Source: Alistipes sp. (lineage in GTDB: Bacteria > Bacteroidota > Bacteroidia > Bacteroidales > Rikenellaceae). From it: DNA of 64,000 nucleotides. The position numbers and the translations under genes are program-made. The stretch lies in assembly GCA_017938765.1 (NCBI GenBank), contig JAGBAX010000027.1, forward strand, positions 62,001 to 126,000. Reading direction: 5' to 3'. Under the pieces are notes generated by a model. That model was not told the origin of the DNA, did not search any database, and saw only the letters and a list, made by a program, of their open reading frames with translations. The stretch's first letter is position 1. Each line of letters starts with the position of its first letter. Positions 26,768 to 36,737 of this stretch are shown piece by piece.

Positions 26768-27418
26768 ATGAGCGATATAAAACTATTGATGCTGGACTTT
26801 GACGGCACAACGGCAAATACTCTTCCAAGTATCCTCTATTGCGCAGAGAAGGTCTGCAATGAGGAGGGATATGCTCTTGATCGCGATTTGCTTGCGCAGA
26901 ATATGGGCTTTACAACAGAGGAGGCGTTCCGTTTTCTTACTGGTCGTAATGATGAGGAGTTTATCACTCGTGTTTCGGCTCGTTATCGCGAGATATATGT
27001 CTCCGAGGGACTTGATATGATTACGCTCTTTGATGGTGTGCTTGAGACTATGAAGCGCCTTACTGCCGAGGGTATAAAGTTTGCAATTACGACAAATAAT
27101 GTTACTCCAATTATAGAGTATACAGCAAAAAATCTTGGTATGGCTCCATATCTTGATAATATAGTCTGCCTTGATACAGTCTCAAAGGGTAAACCTGCAC
27201 CAGATATCGCTTTTGAGTCTATTCGTCGTGCAGGAACGACTATTGAGACATCTGTGGTTGTTGGAGACTCTACTTTTGATATGGGTATGGGTAAAAACGC
27301 GGGTTGTCGTTGCTGTGGTGTGACATATGGTAGCCACGATCGCAAGACTCTCTATGATGCAGGTGCTAAGTGGGTAGTTGATGACTTTAGAGAGATTATA
27401 GATATCGTTCTTGGCTAA
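26768..27418 (+). CDS. HAD-family phosphatase, phosphoglycolate phosphatase-like
   Basis: A 216-residue haloacid dehalogenase-type hydrolase. Motif I is LDFDGTTANT (nucleophile Asp), motif II is ITTNN, motif III is the Lys in SKGKPAPD, and motif IV is VVGDSTFDM. The helical cap is at residues 15-85. It lies two bases after the ClC gene and overlaps rnhA by one base. The substrate is not determinable; phosphoglycolate or another sugar phosphate is likely. Confidence 0.85.
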   Translation: MSDIKLLMLDFDGTTANTLPSILYCAEKVCNEEGYALDRDLLAQNMGFTTEEAFRFLTGRNDEEFITRVSARYREIYVSEGLDMITLFDGVLETMKRLTAEGIKFAITTNNVTPIIEYTAKNLGMAPYLDNIVCLDTVSKGKPAPDIAFESIRRAGTTIETSVVVGDSTFDMGMGKNAGCRCCGVTYGSHDRKTLYDAGAKWVVDDFREIIDIVLG

Positions 27419-27879
27419 TGGCAGCACCGCAAATTACAATATATACTGATGGTTCATCGCTTGGCAATCCTGGAAAGGGAGGCTATGGTGTTGTGCTTAT
27501 CAGTGGCCCACACCGCAAGGAGCTATCTGCTGGATTTCGCCTTACGACAAATAATCGGATGGAACTGATGGCGGTATGTGTGGCACTTGAGGCTCTGAAG
27601 TTTGAGGGCTCAGAGGTTACAATATACTCCGATTCAAAGTATGTTGTTGATGCGGTTGTTCAGCGCTGGGTGTTTGGCTGGGCTAAGAAGGGTTTTAAGG
27701 GAAAGAAAAACCCAGACCTTTGGATGCGCTTTCTTAATATATACCGCAAACACACTGTGCGCTTTGTTTGGGTTAAGGGTCACGCGGAGACTGTAGAGAA
27801 TAACCGATGTGATACTCTGGCCGTAGCAGCGGCAAATGGAGCAACACTTTTTGAGGATACGGGATATCAACCAGAATAA
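27418..27879 (+). CDS. rnhA: Ribonuclease HI
   Basis: Cleaves RNA in RNA-DNA hybrids. The four acidic catalytic residues are present: Asp in YTDGSSLGNPG, Glu in NNRMELMA, Asp in YSDSKYVV and Asp in ENNRCDTLA. KGHAE carries the conserved His. At 153 residues it has the bacterial RNase HI length with the basic protrusion. It is the last gene of the trpS operon, followed by a terminator. Confidence 0.97.
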   Translation: MAAPQITIYTDGSSLGNPGKGGYGVVLISGPHRKELSAGFRLTTNNRMELMAVCVALEALKFEGSEVTIYSDSKYVVDAVVQRWVFGWAKKGFKGKKNPDLWMRFLNIYRKHTVRFVWVKGHAETVENNRCDTLAVAAANGATLFEDTGYQPE

Positions 27880-27884
27880 AAGAA

Positions 27885-27908
27885 TAGGCATCGCTCGTGC
27901 GATGCCTA
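27885..27908 (+). terminator. Terminator between rnhA and tsaE
   Basis: A perfect 10-bp stem TAGGCATCGC / GCGATGCCTA with a TCGT loop and ATTGTTT tail, placed between convergent genes. Confidence 0.85.
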
Positions 27909-27913
27909 ATTGT

Positions 27914-28327
27914 TTAGTCTATAATAAACTTTCGTGTTGTAGGGTCAAGAATCTCAATTTGCACAACCATCGTATCGTCAGGTAGTAGTTGCTCGACCTT
28001 CTCTGGCCACTCAACAAGACATAGGTCGCCAGAGTAGAAATACTCCTCATAACCCATATCAAAGGCCTCGGCAACAGTGTTAATGCGGTAGAAATCAAAG
28101 TGATATACAACCTCCTGGTCTGCAGTGTAGTACTGGTTTACAAGAGCGAAAGTAGGGCTTGTGACCGTATCTTGTGAACCTGTGCGCTCCATTATCGCAC
28201 TAATAAGGGTTGTCTTGCCTGCACCCATAGGGGCAAAAAAAGCAACTACATTGCGGCCATTAAGCGAACTTAAAACCGCATCTGCTACCTTATCAAGGTC
28301 TGAAAGAGAGTCAATTATAATCTCCAT
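27914..28327 (-). CDS. tsaE: tRNA threonylcarbamoyladenosine biosynthesis ATPase TsaE
   Basis: The ATPase subunit of the t6A37-forming complex with TsaB and TsaD. It has Walker A FAPMGAGKTTLI, the SPTFALVNQY block and HFDFYRI, and the C-terminal LCLVEWPEKVEQLLP. The length of 137 residues is standard. It has its own promoter and is separated from the HAD gene upstream by 76 bases. Confidence 0.95.
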   Translation of the reverse strand: MEIIIDSLSDLDKVADAVLSSLNGRNVVAFFAPMGAGKTTLISAIMERTGSQDTVTSPTFALVNQYYTADQEVVYHFDFYRINTVAEAFDMGYEEYFYSGDLCLVEWPEKVEQLLPDDTMVVQIEILDPTTRKFIID

Positions 28328-28361
28328 ATTTGAACACTATACCTGTTTAATGCCTTTGCTG

Positions 28362-28369
28362 GCAAAAGT
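28362..28369 (-). promoter_or_regulatory. -7 promoter element for tsaE
   Basis: TACTTTTG on the minus strand, 34 bases before the tsaE ATG, in the gap after the HAD gene. Confidence 0.5.
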
Positions 28370-28403
28370 AATAAATATCCCTCAAAATACAAAAATGCAC
28401 CTG

Positions 28404-28967
28404 CTAAAACTCAAGCTCAACCTTGAAGTATGATGCACCTGAAGCCTTTGCAGCTTCAAGACCGATTTCTGAATCCTCAAAAATTACTGTCTCAGCGGCC
28501 GTCACACCAACCATCTCCATAGCTTTGAGAAAACAGTCTGGATGTGGCTTTGAGAGCAAAACATCATCAGACGACAGAAGTCCATCTATCTGATTCTCAA
28601 TACCAAGATAGCGCATTACATTGGTAATATTGTCAATATGCCCTGTAGAGACAATCATCGCCTTGCCACCATTAGCTCTGAATTGCTGAACAAAATCCCA
28701 AAGTGGGCGGTTAAGTGTTACCATATCAAAGTGAGTAGGGTATATCTCAACCTTTCTTTGTCGTATGCGCTTCATTTGTACAGGGTCTGTAATGCCTATG
28801 TCACTAAGAAACTCAGGACAGCGCAGTCCGAAGTATTTACGGCGATACTCATCCATTGTGATTGATATTCCCTCCTCAGCAAGAGCTTCAATGTATGATG
28901 TAGCATTGGCGCGGCCAGTGTTTGCCACTGTGCCGTCAAAATCAAGCAGTAGTAGTTTTATCTCCAT
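28404..28967 (-). CDS. HAD-family hydrolase
   Basis: A 187-residue HAD phosphatase with motif I LDFDGTVANTG, motif II IVSTGH, a Lys in LSKPHPDCF and motif IV IFEDSEIGLEAA. It resembles beta-phosphoglucomutase or phosphoglycolate phosphatase-like enzymes. Its start overlaps the stop of the M23 peptidase gene (TAATG), making it the third gene of the M23-M23-HAD unit. Its substrate is unknown. Confidence 0.83.
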   Translation of the reverse strand: MEIKLLLLDFDGTVANTGRANATSYIEALAEEGISITMDEYRRKYFGLRCPEFLSDIGITDPVQMKRIRQRKVEIYPTHFDMVTLNRPLWDFVQQFRANGGKAMIVSTGHIDNITNVMRYLGIENQIDGLLSSDDVLLSKPHPDCFLKAMEMVGVTAAETVIFEDSEIGLEAAKASGASYFKVELEF

Positions 28968-29887
28968 TAGTCAAAAGATTGCATACCCGACTGAGCTATA
29001 CGTAGTATCTTCTCATACTCTTCGGGCGTAAGTTCCATAAAAAAGTAATGGGTTGGATCAACTCTCATACCCTCATACCGCACCTCATAGTGCAGATGTG
29101 GAGATAGCGAGAGTCCAGAGTTGCCAGATAGGGCTATAATATCTCCTCGGCGTACCTTCTGACGACGCTTTACCTTTGCCTTCTGTAGGTGGCTGTAGGA
29201 TGTAGTGTATCCATTTTCGTGGTCTATGACAATAGTTATGCCTGAGGTAGAAGTCTTACCAAGCACATCCTTAACAACGCCATCAGCTGTGGCAAAGATG
29301 CTCTCGCCCTCTGGAATAGTATAGTCAACACCTTGGTGTGACTGTAGCGTACGATAGAATGGGTGCATGAGCATACCATATCCAGCTGTCAGTAGTGTGA
29401 GCTGGTGGTTAATTACTGGCTGAATAGATGGAATGTTATTGCTCCTACTACCCAGAGAGTCAAGTTTGTATTGTAGGTTAGAGTATGTGCTCTCTAACTG
29501 CGACAGTGTAGCCTCAAGATTGTCTGTCTGCATAGTGAGGCTTTTGAGCATACGACCTTTAGACTGTTCAAGTAGCTCCTCGTGTAGAACCACGCGCTGC
29601 TGCTCATAGTCGGAGTTAAAGTCGTAAGGCGTTGATTCAAAGAGTATTCCAAAGATATTTCTGTCGCGCTCAATGACATTGTTCACTACCATATTCAGAG
29701 AATCATACCTTGCGCTCAGAGCCTCGTATTCAGCTCTCATCTTGTCGGTTGAATGGCGTAGCTCGTACTCGGCAGGAGTGTCAAAAAGTAGCGAGAATAT
29801 GGCAAAATAGACCACCGCAGCGCCTACCCATGTGAGTAGCGTTGTTATAAATTTTGTGATTTTATTCTTTGGTTTATGTGCCATCAT
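28967..29887 (-). CDS. M23 metallopeptidase (LytM), membrane-anchored, paralogue 1
   Basis: A 306-residue cell-wall endopeptidase or divisome activator. It has one N-terminal transmembrane segment (about residues 9-28), a coiled-coil region (residues 40-135), and a C-terminal LytM domain with zinc ligands in SHQGVDYTIP and HLHYEVRY. All family zinc ligands appear present (HxxxD and HxH), so it may be enzymatically active. It ends with an acidic tail TPEEYEKILRIA that is very similar to the neighbour's MTSEEYKMLMEK. Two ATGs are possible (29887 or 29884). Confidence 0.88.
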   Translation of the reverse strand: MMAHKPKNKITKFITTLLTWVGAAVVYFAIFSLLFDTPAEYELRHSTDKMRAEYEALSARYDSLNMVVNNVIERDRNIFGILFESTPYDFNSDYEQQRVVLHEELLEQSKGRMLKSLTMQTDNLEATLSQLESTYSNLQYKLDSLGSRSNNIPSIQPVINHQLTLLTAGYGMLMHPFYRTLQSHQGVDYTIPEGESIFATADGVVKDVLGKTSTSGITIVIDHENGYTTSYSHLQKAKVKRRQKVRRGDIIALSGNSGLSLSPHLHYEVRYEGMRVDPTHYFFMELTPEEYEKILRIAQSGMQSFD

Positions 29888-29889
29888 TG

Positions 29890-30834
29890 TTACTCTGTTT
29901 CAAGGTCGGTATGCTTCATCTTCTCCATCAGCATCTTATACTCTTCTGATGTCATGTTGCGATTGAAGTAGTTTACTGGATTTACGTGGCGACCCATATA
30001 TATTACCTCGTAGTGCAGATGTGGACCTGTAGAGCCGCCTGTAGAGCCAACCTCTCCAATAAGCTGACCTCTTGTAACGCGGTCGCCCTCCTTGACAAGT
30101 ATCTTGTCCAGGTGTGCATATCGTGTTTGGTATCCAAACTCGTGGTTTAGAAGTATCTGCTGACCATATCCGCGTCGTCGCTTGCCGATGTCGGTCATCT
30201 GCACAATAGCATCGCCAGTAGCGTATACTGGCACTCCTCGGCTGCACGACAGGTCTACACCCTTGTGCATCTTGCGTGTTTTGTATATCGGGTGGCGGGC
30301 TCTGATACCAAAGGAGTAGAACCACTCTAACTGTGTTCTGTCAATAGGCCAAATGGCAGGGATTGCAAACGACATTCGCTCCTTGTTTTTCGCCAATATC
30401 TGCAACTGGTCAAGTGATAGCGATGCTGCATAGGTCTTTTTTGCCAACGCATCCATTCTTTTCCACGACTCTGTCATCAGTGGAGAGTATTCATCCCCCT
30501 GAAGAGTGGCGTATTTACTCTCTGGATATGGCGTGTAGATTCCGTCAATAGAGAGCGTATCGGTTGAAAAGAGTGCTCGGTAGACATAAGTGTCGCGGTG
30601 GTGTATCTCATCAATCTTACTCTCAAGTGTGCGGATACGGTCTTGAAGGATGTTGTACTTGAGTACAAGTTCGCGGTTTTGGTTGTCTATTGAGTATAAT
30701 TTTGGAGTGTAGAAACAGTATGAGATTATGAGGTTTAGTAGCGAGATGACGATAAAACCCAACAACAATTTACGCAGTAGGGGATACCTCCCTATGCGTA
30801 CTTTGCCCGCTGAATTGCTTTTATCTACGCTCAT
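29890..30834 (-). CDS. M23 metallopeptidase (LytM), membrane-anchored, paralogue 2
   Basis: A 314-residue homologue of the following gene with the same plan: a single transmembrane segment (LLLGFIVISLLNLIISYCFY), a coiled coil and a C-terminal LytM domain with MHKGVDLSCSRG and HLHYEVIY. ATG at 30834 is used because an upstream in-frame ATG at 30927 would overlap the divergent alaS promoter region and lacks a fitting N-terminus. It is the first gene of the M23-M23-HAD unit. The two paralogues probably arose by duplication and may act together on peptidoglycan. Confidence 0.87.
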   Translation of the reverse strand: MSVDKSNSAGKVRIGRYPLLRKLLLGFIVISLLNLIISYCFYTPKLYSIDNQNRELVLKYNILQDRIRTLESKIDEIHHRDTYVYRALFSTDTLSIDGIYTPYPESKYATLQGDEYSPLMTESWKRMDALAKKTYAASLSLDQLQILAKNKERMSFAIPAIWPIDRTQLEWFYSFGIRARHPIYKTRKMHKGVDLSCSRGVPVYATGDAIVQMTDIGKRRRGYGQQILLNHEFGYQTRYAHLDKILVKEGDRVTRGQLIGEVGSTGGSTGPHLHYEVIYMGRHVNPVNYFNRNMTSEEYKMLMEKMKHTDLETE

Positions 30835-30871
30835 ATTAGCCGTTTCGTTAAATTTCTTATAAATATAGGTG

Positions 30872-30879
30872 CAAAAATA
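30872..30879 (-). promoter_or_regulatory. -7 promoter element for the M23 operon
   Basis: TATTTTTG on the minus strand, 37 bases before the ATG at 30834. Confidence 0.5.
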
Positions 30880-30891
30880 GAAAAAATACAC

Positions 30892-30899
30892 TAATTTTG
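30892..30899 (+). promoter_or_regulatory. -7 promoter element for alaS
   Basis: TAATTTTG, 65 bases before the alaS ATG. The two divergent -7 boxes are only 12 bases apart, so the two transcription units probably compete for polymerase. Confidence 0.5.
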
Positions 30900-30964
30900 C
30901 AACCTGAATCGGTGAAACCTTTTTCACCTACCAAATAACGCAAGAAAAAAATATTTATTATAGT

Positions 30965-33574
30965 ATGGAATCTAACAAAATTCGTCAAGCATTTTTGGAC
31001 TTCTTTGCATCTAAAGAGCACGAGATTGTTCCATCTGCACCTATGGTCGTGAAGAACGACCCAACACTGATGTTTACAAACGCAGGAATGAACCAGTTTA
31101 AGGATATCTTCCTCGGAAATGCCCCTCGTCGCACACCACGTGCTGCTGACTCGCAGAAGTGTCTGCGTGTATCTGGTAAGCACAACGACCTTGAGGAGGT
31201 AGGACACGATACCTATCACCACACAATGTTCGAGATGCTGGGTAACTGGTCTTTCGGTGACTACTTTAAGAAGGAGGCTATCTCTTGGGCGTGGGAGCTT
31301 CTTACTGAGGTTTACGGCCTTGATAAGTCAAGAATGTATGCAACAGTCTTTGAGGGTTCAGAGGCTGATGGTGTGCCTTTTGACCAGGAGGCTTACGACT
31401 ACTGGAAGCAGTATCTGCCAGAGGATCATATTATTCGCGGTAACAAGCACGATAACTTCTGGGAGATGGGCGAGACTGGCCCTTGTGGTCCATGTAGTGA
31501 GATTCACTTTGACCTTCGTGATGAGGCTGAGATTGCCGTAAAGTCTGGTCGCGAGATGGTAAATATGGGCCATCCACAGGTGATTGAGATTTGGAACCTC
31601 GTATTTATGCAGTTCAACCGCAAGGCTAACGGCTCACTTGAGAGCCTTCCTGCAAAGCATGTTGATACAGGTATGGGCTTTGAGCGTCTGTGTATGATTA
31701 TGCAGGGCAAGAAGTCAAACTATGATACCGATGTCTTCCAGCCAACTATCGGCGTTATCTCGCAGATGTCTGGTAAGAAGTATGGTCAGGATGAGAAGGT
31801 AGACGTGGCTATGCGAGTTATCGCTGACCACCTCCGCGCTATCGCATTCTCTATTGCTGACGGTCAGCTACCATCAAATGTTAAGGCGGGATATGTTATT
31901 CGCCGTATCCTTCGCCGTGCTGTTCGTTATGGATATACTTACCTCGGCTTTAACACTCCATTTATCTGCCGCCTTGTTGCAACTCTTGTAGAGCAGATGG
32001 GTGGCCAGTATCCAGAGCTTAAGGCGCAGCAGTCACTTGTTGAGCGTGTTATTGAGGAGGAGGAGGCTTCATTCCTTCGCACTCTTGCAACTGGTATCAA
32101 CCTTCTTGAGGGTGTTATCTCAAAGCTTGATGGTGGTAAGATTTCTGGTAAGGATGCCTTTGTGCTTTACGATACTTACGGATTTCCTATTGACCTTACC
32201 GAGCTTATTGCAAAGGAGAAGGGCGTAGAGGTTGACCTTGCAGAGTTTGAGGAGCAACTTAAGGCCCAGAAGGAGCGTTCTCGTAACGCTGCTGCACAGG
32301 ATATTGACGACTGGCAGGAGTTTGTAGAGGTTAAGCAGAGCGAGTTCGTCGGCTACGACACCCTTGAGTGCGATGTTAAGATTGCTCGTGTGCGTCGTGT
32401 GCAGAGTAAGGGTAAGACCACATATCAGATGGTATTTGACCGCACACCTTTCTATGGTAACTCTGGTGGTCAGGTTGGCGATACTGGTTATATTGAGAGT
32501 GCAAACGAGAAGATTGCTATTGTGGCTACAGAGAAGGAGAATGGCCTTACCATCCACATTACAACTGCTCTTCCAGAGAATATGACCGCTACTTTCCACG
32601 CTGTTGTTGATGCCGAGAAGCGTCAGAAGGCTGCAAATAACCACACCGCAACCCACCTTCTTCACGCGGCATTGCGTACTGTACTTGGTGAGCACGTAGA
32701 GCAAAAAGGATCTATGGTTAGCCCAGAGTCTTTGCGCTTTGACTTCTCACACTTCCAGAAGGTTACAGCTGAGCAGATTCGTGAGGTTGAGCGCCTTGTA
32801 AACCGCGCCGTTAGAGCAAACGACCCTCTTGTAGAGAAGCGCGATGCTACCCAGGAGGAGGCCAAGGCTGCTGGTGCTATGATGCTCTTTGGTGAGAAGT
32901 ATGGCGATAAGGTGCGTATGGTACGCTTTGGTAGCTCTGTAGAGCTTTGTGGTGGTACTCATACTTCTGCAACAGGTAATATCGGTTTTGTGAAGATTGT
33001 TAGCGAGAGCGCAATTTCAGCTGGTGTTCGCCGTATTGAGGCTGTTACTGGCGAGGCTGCCGAAAAGCTACTCTATGTTGCCGAGGATACAATCCATGCA
33101 GCAGCCGAGGTTGTTGGTAATCCTAAACTCGTTGATGCTGTTCGTCGTCTTGTAGAGAGTAACGAGAGTCTTAATAAGGAGCTTGAGACTGTTCGTAAGG
33201 AGCAGGTTGCTTCTTTGGCCGAGAGTATTCTTGCTACAGCTCCAGATGCAGAGGAGTACACGATTGTAGCTCGTCAGCTTCCACGCACAACAGAGTTTTT
33301 GAAGGATTTGGCGTATAATTTGCGCTCAAAGCGAGAGAATCTTATCCTTGTGCTCGGCTCAAATGCTGGCGAGAAGGCTACGCTGATGATTATGCTTGGC
33401 GATAAGGTTGTTGCAAAGGGTGTAGATGCTGGTGCTGTTGTTCGTGAGGCGGCAAAGCTAATTAATGGCGGCGGTGGCGGTCAGAAGTTCTTCGCTACTG
33501 CTGGTGGTAAGAATCCTGATGGCCTTCAGGCTGCAATAGATAAGGCTCTTGAGATTATTAAGGAAAAATTGTAA
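30965..33574 (+). CDS. alaS: Alanine-tRNA ligase
   Basis: A class II synthetase with the N-terminal catalytic domain ([15 protein letters not shown], motif 2 region [10 protein letters not shown]), the tRNA-recognition domain, an editing domain with zinc ligands in [13 protein letters not shown] and [10 protein letters not shown], and a C-terminal oligomerisation domain rich in Gly ([16 protein letters not shown]). Length 869 is normal. gpmI follows after 12 bases. Confidence 0.97.
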   Translation: MESNKIRQAFLDFFASKEHEIVPSAPMVVKNDPTLMFTNAGMNQFKDIFLGNAPRRTPRAADSQKCLRVSGKHNDLEEVGHDTYHHTMFEMLGNWSFGDYFKKEAISWAWELLTEVYGLDKSRMYATVFEGSEADGVPFDQEAYDYWKQYLPEDHIIRGNKHDNFWEMGETGPCGPCSEIHFDLRDEAEIAVKSGREMVNMGHPQVIEIWNLVFMQFNRKANGSLESLPAKHVDTGMGFERLCMIMQGKKSNYDTDVFQPTIGVISQMSGKKYGQDEKVDVAMRVIADHLRAIAFSIADGQLPSNVKAGYVIRRILRRAVRYGYTYLGFNTPFICRLVATLVEQMGGQYPELKAQQSLVERVIEEEEASFLRTLATGINLLEGVISKLDGGKISGKDAFVLYDTYGFPIDLTELIAKEKGVEVDLAEFEEQLKAQKERSRNAAAQDIDDWQEFVEVKQSEFVGYDTLECDVKIARVRRVQSKGKTTYQMVFDRTPFYGNSGGQVGDTGYIESANEKIAIVATEKENGLTIHITTALPENMTATFHAVVDAEKRQKAANNHTATHLLHAALRTVLGEHVEQKGSMVSPESLRFDFSHFQKVTAEQIREVERLVNRAVRANDPLVEKRDATQEEAKAAGAMMLFGEKYGDKVRMVRFGSSVELCGGTHTSATGNIGFVKIVSESAISAGVRRIEAVTGEAAEKLLYVAEDTIHAAAEVVGNPKLVDAVRRLVESNESLNKELETVRKEQVASLAESILATAPDAEEYTIVARQLPRTTEFLKDLAYNLRSKRENLILVLGSNAGEKATLMIMLGDKVVAKGVDAGAVVREAAKLINGGGGGQKFFATAGGKNPDGLQAAIDKALEIIKEKL

Positions 33575-33586
33575 AATCAAAAAGAT

Positions 33587-35113
33587 ATGGCAAACAAAGT
33601 ATTATTGATGATTCTTGACGGATGGGGAATAGGTAACCATACAAAGTCAGACGCTATCTACTCAACCAATCCGCAGTTTATTAACGACCTTACAGCTGCA
33701 TACCCACACGCGCAGCTTCGTACAGATGGCGAGAATGTAGGTCTGCCTGAGGGTCAGATGGGTAATTCAGAGGTGGGTCACCTCAATATCGGTGCTGGTA
33801 GAGTTGTATATCAGGACCTTGTGAAGATTAACCGCGCTTGTCGTGATAACTCAATCCTTAACAATCCAGAGGTTGTTGCTGCTTTTGAGTATGCAAAGGC
33901 AAATGGTGTGAATGTTCACTTCATGGGTCTAACTTCCGACGGTGGCGTTCACTCATCTCTTGACCACCTCTTTAAACTTTGCGATATTAGCAAGCACTAC
34001 GGCATTGAGAATACATATGTTCACTGCTTTATGGATGGTCGTGATACCGATCCAAAGAGCGGTAAGGGCTTTATTGAGGCTCTTGAGAACCATATGAAGA
34101 GTTCTGCAGGTACTATCGCCTCTATCATCGGTCGTTACTACGCAATGGACCGTGATAAGCGTTGGGAGCGCGTAAAGGTTGCTTACGATCAGCTTGTTGA
34201 GGGTGTTGGCGAGAAGGCTACAGATATGGTTGCAGCAATGCAGAAGTCTTATGATGAGGGTGTCACTGACGAGTTCGTTAAGCCTATTGTTCGCGTAGAT
34301 GAGAATGGTAACCCTGTTGGTACTATCAAGCCAAACGATATGGTTATCTTCTTTAACTATCGTAACGACCGTGCTCGTGAGATTACTGTTGCCCTTACAC
34401 AGCAGGATATGCCAGAGCAGGGTATGCACACAATGCCACTATACTACTGCTGTATGACCCCTTATGATGCATCATTCACTGGTCTACACATCCTCTTTGA
34501 TAAGGAGAATGTAAATAACACTATCGGAGAGGTTGTCTCAAATCTTGGACTCAAACAGTTACGTATTGCCGAGACAGAGAAGTATGCCCATGTGACATTC
34601 TTCCTCAATGGTGGTCGTGAGGCGGAGTTTAATGGCGAGAGCCGTATCCTTGTTGCATCTCCAAAGGTTGCTACTTACGACCTTCAGCCAGAGATGAGTG
34701 CATATGAGGTTGCAGATAAGCTTGTTGTTGCTCTTGGCGAGCAGAAGTACGACTTTATCTGTCTTAACTTCGCAAATGGCGATATGGTGGGTCACACTGG
34801 TGTCTATGAGGCTATTGAGAAGGCTGTAAAGGCTGTTGATAGCTGCGTGGAGAAGGTTGTTACCGCTGCAAAGGCAAACGGTTATGAGGTAGTTATGATT
34901 GCTGATCACGGAAATGCTGATAACGCTATTAATGCTGACGGTACTCCAAATACAGCTCACTCACTTAACCCAGTCCCAATCGTTGTTGTCTCTGACCGCG
35001 TTGCAAAGGTTGAGAATGGTATCCTTGCCGATGTAGCTCCAACAGTGCTTACCCTTATGGGCGTTGAGCAGCCAGCTGAGATGACTGGTCACTCACTTGT
35101 TGAGTTGAAGTAA
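33587..35113 (+). CDS. gpmI: 2,3-bisphosphoglycerate-independent phosphoglycerate mutase
   Basis: Interconverts 3- and 2-phosphoglycerate in glycolysis with two manganese ions. Conserved metal and substrate sites include MILDGWGIG, the phosphorylated Ser in [35 protein letters not shown], and the C-terminal IADHGNADN and [10 protein letters not shown]. Length 508 is typical. It is the second gene after alaS and is followed by a terminator. Confidence 0.97.
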   Translation: MANKVLLMILDGWGIGNHTKSDAIYSTNPQFINDLTAAYPHAQLRTDGENVGLPEGQMGNSEVGHLNIGAGRVVYQDLVKINRACRDNSILNNPEVVAAFEYAKANGVNVHFMGLTSDGGVHSSLDHLFKLCDISKHYGIENTYVHCFMDGRDTDPKSGKGFIEALENHMKSSAGTIASIIGRYYAMDRDKRWERVKVAYDQLVEGVGEKATDMVAAMQKSYDEGVTDEFVKPIVRVDENGNPVGTIKPNDMVIFFNYRNDRAREITVALTQQDMPEQGMHTMPLYYCCMTPYDASFTGLHILFDKENVNNTIGEVVSNLGLKQLRIAETEKYAHVTFFLNGGREAEFNGESRILVASPKVATYDLQPEMSAYEVADKLVVALGEQKYDFICLNFANGDMVGHTGVYEAIEKAVKAVDSCVEKVVTAAKANGYEVVMIADHGNADNAINADGTPNTAHSLNPVPIVVVSDRVAKVENGILADVAPTVLTLMGVEQPAEMTGHSLVELK

Positions 35114-35129
35114 TATTGACTATTACCAA

Positions 35130-35164
35130 AAAGGGTGTGTCCTCTGTTGTTGGACACACCCTTT
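35130..35164 (+). terminator. Terminator between gpmI and the lipoprotein gene
   Basis: A 13-bp perfect stem AAAGGGTGTGTCC / GGACACACCCTTT (35130-35142 and 35152-35164) with a 9-nt loop. It lies between convergent genes and can end both the alaS-gpmI and the steroid-operon transcripts. Confidence 0.85.
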
Positions 35165-35186
35165 CTGTATCTATTATGTAGAGCTT

Positions 35187-36728
35187 TTACTCTTTTACTG
35201 GCGTGAATACATCTATGGCAATCTCGCCGTAGTTGCCATCTTTGTCGTAACCTACTGCGGCGGCTGTGACAGTTTGACCCCATGAACACTTGTCAAACAC
35301 ACAAGGATTTAGGTTGTGGAACATCTGCTCACGGGTGATATTGTTAAGCAGTGTTTGACGTGATGCGCCTGTGAGATCTCCCATGAAAATTACGTTGTAG
35401 AATCCAGCGCAGTTGCTATCAGGAGTAGCTGTTGAGATAAGCACGGCTTTACCATCACTACCACTCTCCCAACTACCCTTAACACCTATTTTGCACTCTG
35501 CAATATTGTCAGACTTTGTTGTAAAGCTCTCACCCATAACAAAAGATGCCGCAGCGTTGCCGTCATTGTCAATGCATACTGCCCAAGGAATATACTCTGT
35601 GCCTTGAACTAATCCATATGTTGTACCCTCAACGCTTACATCGTCGTAAGATGTGATAATCTCCAGAGCATCGTGAATGTTGCCAAAATCGTGTGCAAAT
35701 GGGGCAATAGACTCTGCAAGAACACTCTTCATAGCATTAACCTCACCGACATTGGCTGATAATTGATTGTAATAGTTCTTCTCGACTACGCTCCAGAAGA
35801 ATGGTGTATGTTTTGCAGATGGAGTGACCTTCATATAGGCTCTATCATACTGTATGTCACTCACTTCAAAAGTAAATTTACACTCATTAGGGTTACCTCC
35901 AGATTTTGTTGTAAAAGGTACTTTAGTAACCCCTGTAGTTGCCACACCACCCTGATAACCAAAGGCTACAAGGTAGTAGTCTCTTCCTGGCACACAGCTA
36001 TCTATAACACCCTTCTGCTCACCTGTAACAACGTATTCGTCAATGTCGCTACGCATCTTTAAGCAGTGCTTGATGAACTCAGTATCGTTCATCTGGTCTA
36101 CAACCTTCTTGTTCCAAGCTATAAGCACATACTGCTCTGTTGATATTGACGGTTTAACGGTGTATGTGGTACCTGTATAGGTTGCACTGCCGACGCTCAT
36201 GTCAAAAATGTTTGCAGACTGCTCAACAGAGAGTGTTGTAAACTTTACAATAGCAACATCTGTCGTCAGAAGCCCCGTATCACTTACGCCCATAGCTACA
36301 GCGTAGTATACAGACCCAGCCTCAAGACCAGTAAAACCGTATGAGTCATTTCCAGAGGATAGAATACGAGAGAGTACCTCCTCTTTGGTCATATTATTAC
36401 TTGTCATAAGACCCTGAACGGTGTTGTTGATAAAGGCTTGAAAACCAAGTCGGTCGTTGTAGTTGTTAAAGTACTCTTCACGAAGAATGTCAAAGTAGAA
36501 CTGCTCTTTGCTACTTTTTGCGGCTACGGTAACACGTGCAGCTGTTGCTGTGATGTCCAAAACCTCAATTGTAAACGGACTTTCTGGCTGAGGCTTTACT
36601 GGATTTTCTGGCTCCTCGGTGCCAGTGTTATTGTCGCCATTTGTAGGAATATCCTCACCACCTCCACAAGCAGTAGAGAGCAGGGTTGTGAAGATAATAA
36701 CAAAACTAAATAGTTGTCTTGTAGTCAT
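35187..36728 (-). CDS. Repeat-containing lipoprotein in the steroid-reductase operon
   Basis: A 513-residue protein I do not recognise. The N-terminus (QLFSFVIIFTTLLSTAC) is a lipoprotein signal with the lipidated Cys at about residue 21; the following GGGEDIP is acidic and fits a surface-export signal of Bacteroidota. After a Pro/Glu-rich linker come at least three related beta-rich repeats, each about 110-130 residues and starting with a phrase like FTIEVLDITATAARVTV or CKFTFEVSDIQYDRAYMKV, with FTTKS at the boundaries. These look like fibronectin III-type modules. It starts nine bases after the SDR gene, so it is probably the fourth operon member. A binding role on the cell surface is a guess. 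Confidence 0.75.
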   Translation of the reverse strand: MTTRQLFSFVIIFTTLLSTACGGGEDIPTNGDNNTGTEEPENPVKPQPESPFTIEVLDITATAARVTVAAKSSKEQFYFDILREEYFNNYNDRLGFQAFINNTVQGLMTSNNMTKEEVLSRILSSGNDSYGFTGLEAGSVYYAVAMGVSDTGLLTTDVAIVKFTTLSVEQSANIFDMSVGSATYTGTTYTVKPSISTEQYVLIAWNKKVVDQMNDTEFIKHCLKMRSDIDEYVVTGEQKGVIDSCVPGRDYYLVAFGYQGGVATTGVTKVPFTTKSGGNPNECKFTFEVSDIQYDRAYMKVTPSAKHTPFFWSVVEKNYYNQLSANVGEVNAMKSVLAESIAPFAHDFGNIHDALEIITSYDDVSVEGTTYGLVQGTEYIPWAVCIDNDGNAAASFVMGESFTTKSDNIAECKIGVKGSWESGSDGKAVLISTATPDSNCAGFYNVIFMGDLTGASRQTLLNNITREQMFHNLNPCVFDKCSWGQTVTAAAVGYDKDGNYGEIAIDVFTPVKE

Positions 36729-36737
36729 ATTATTGTA

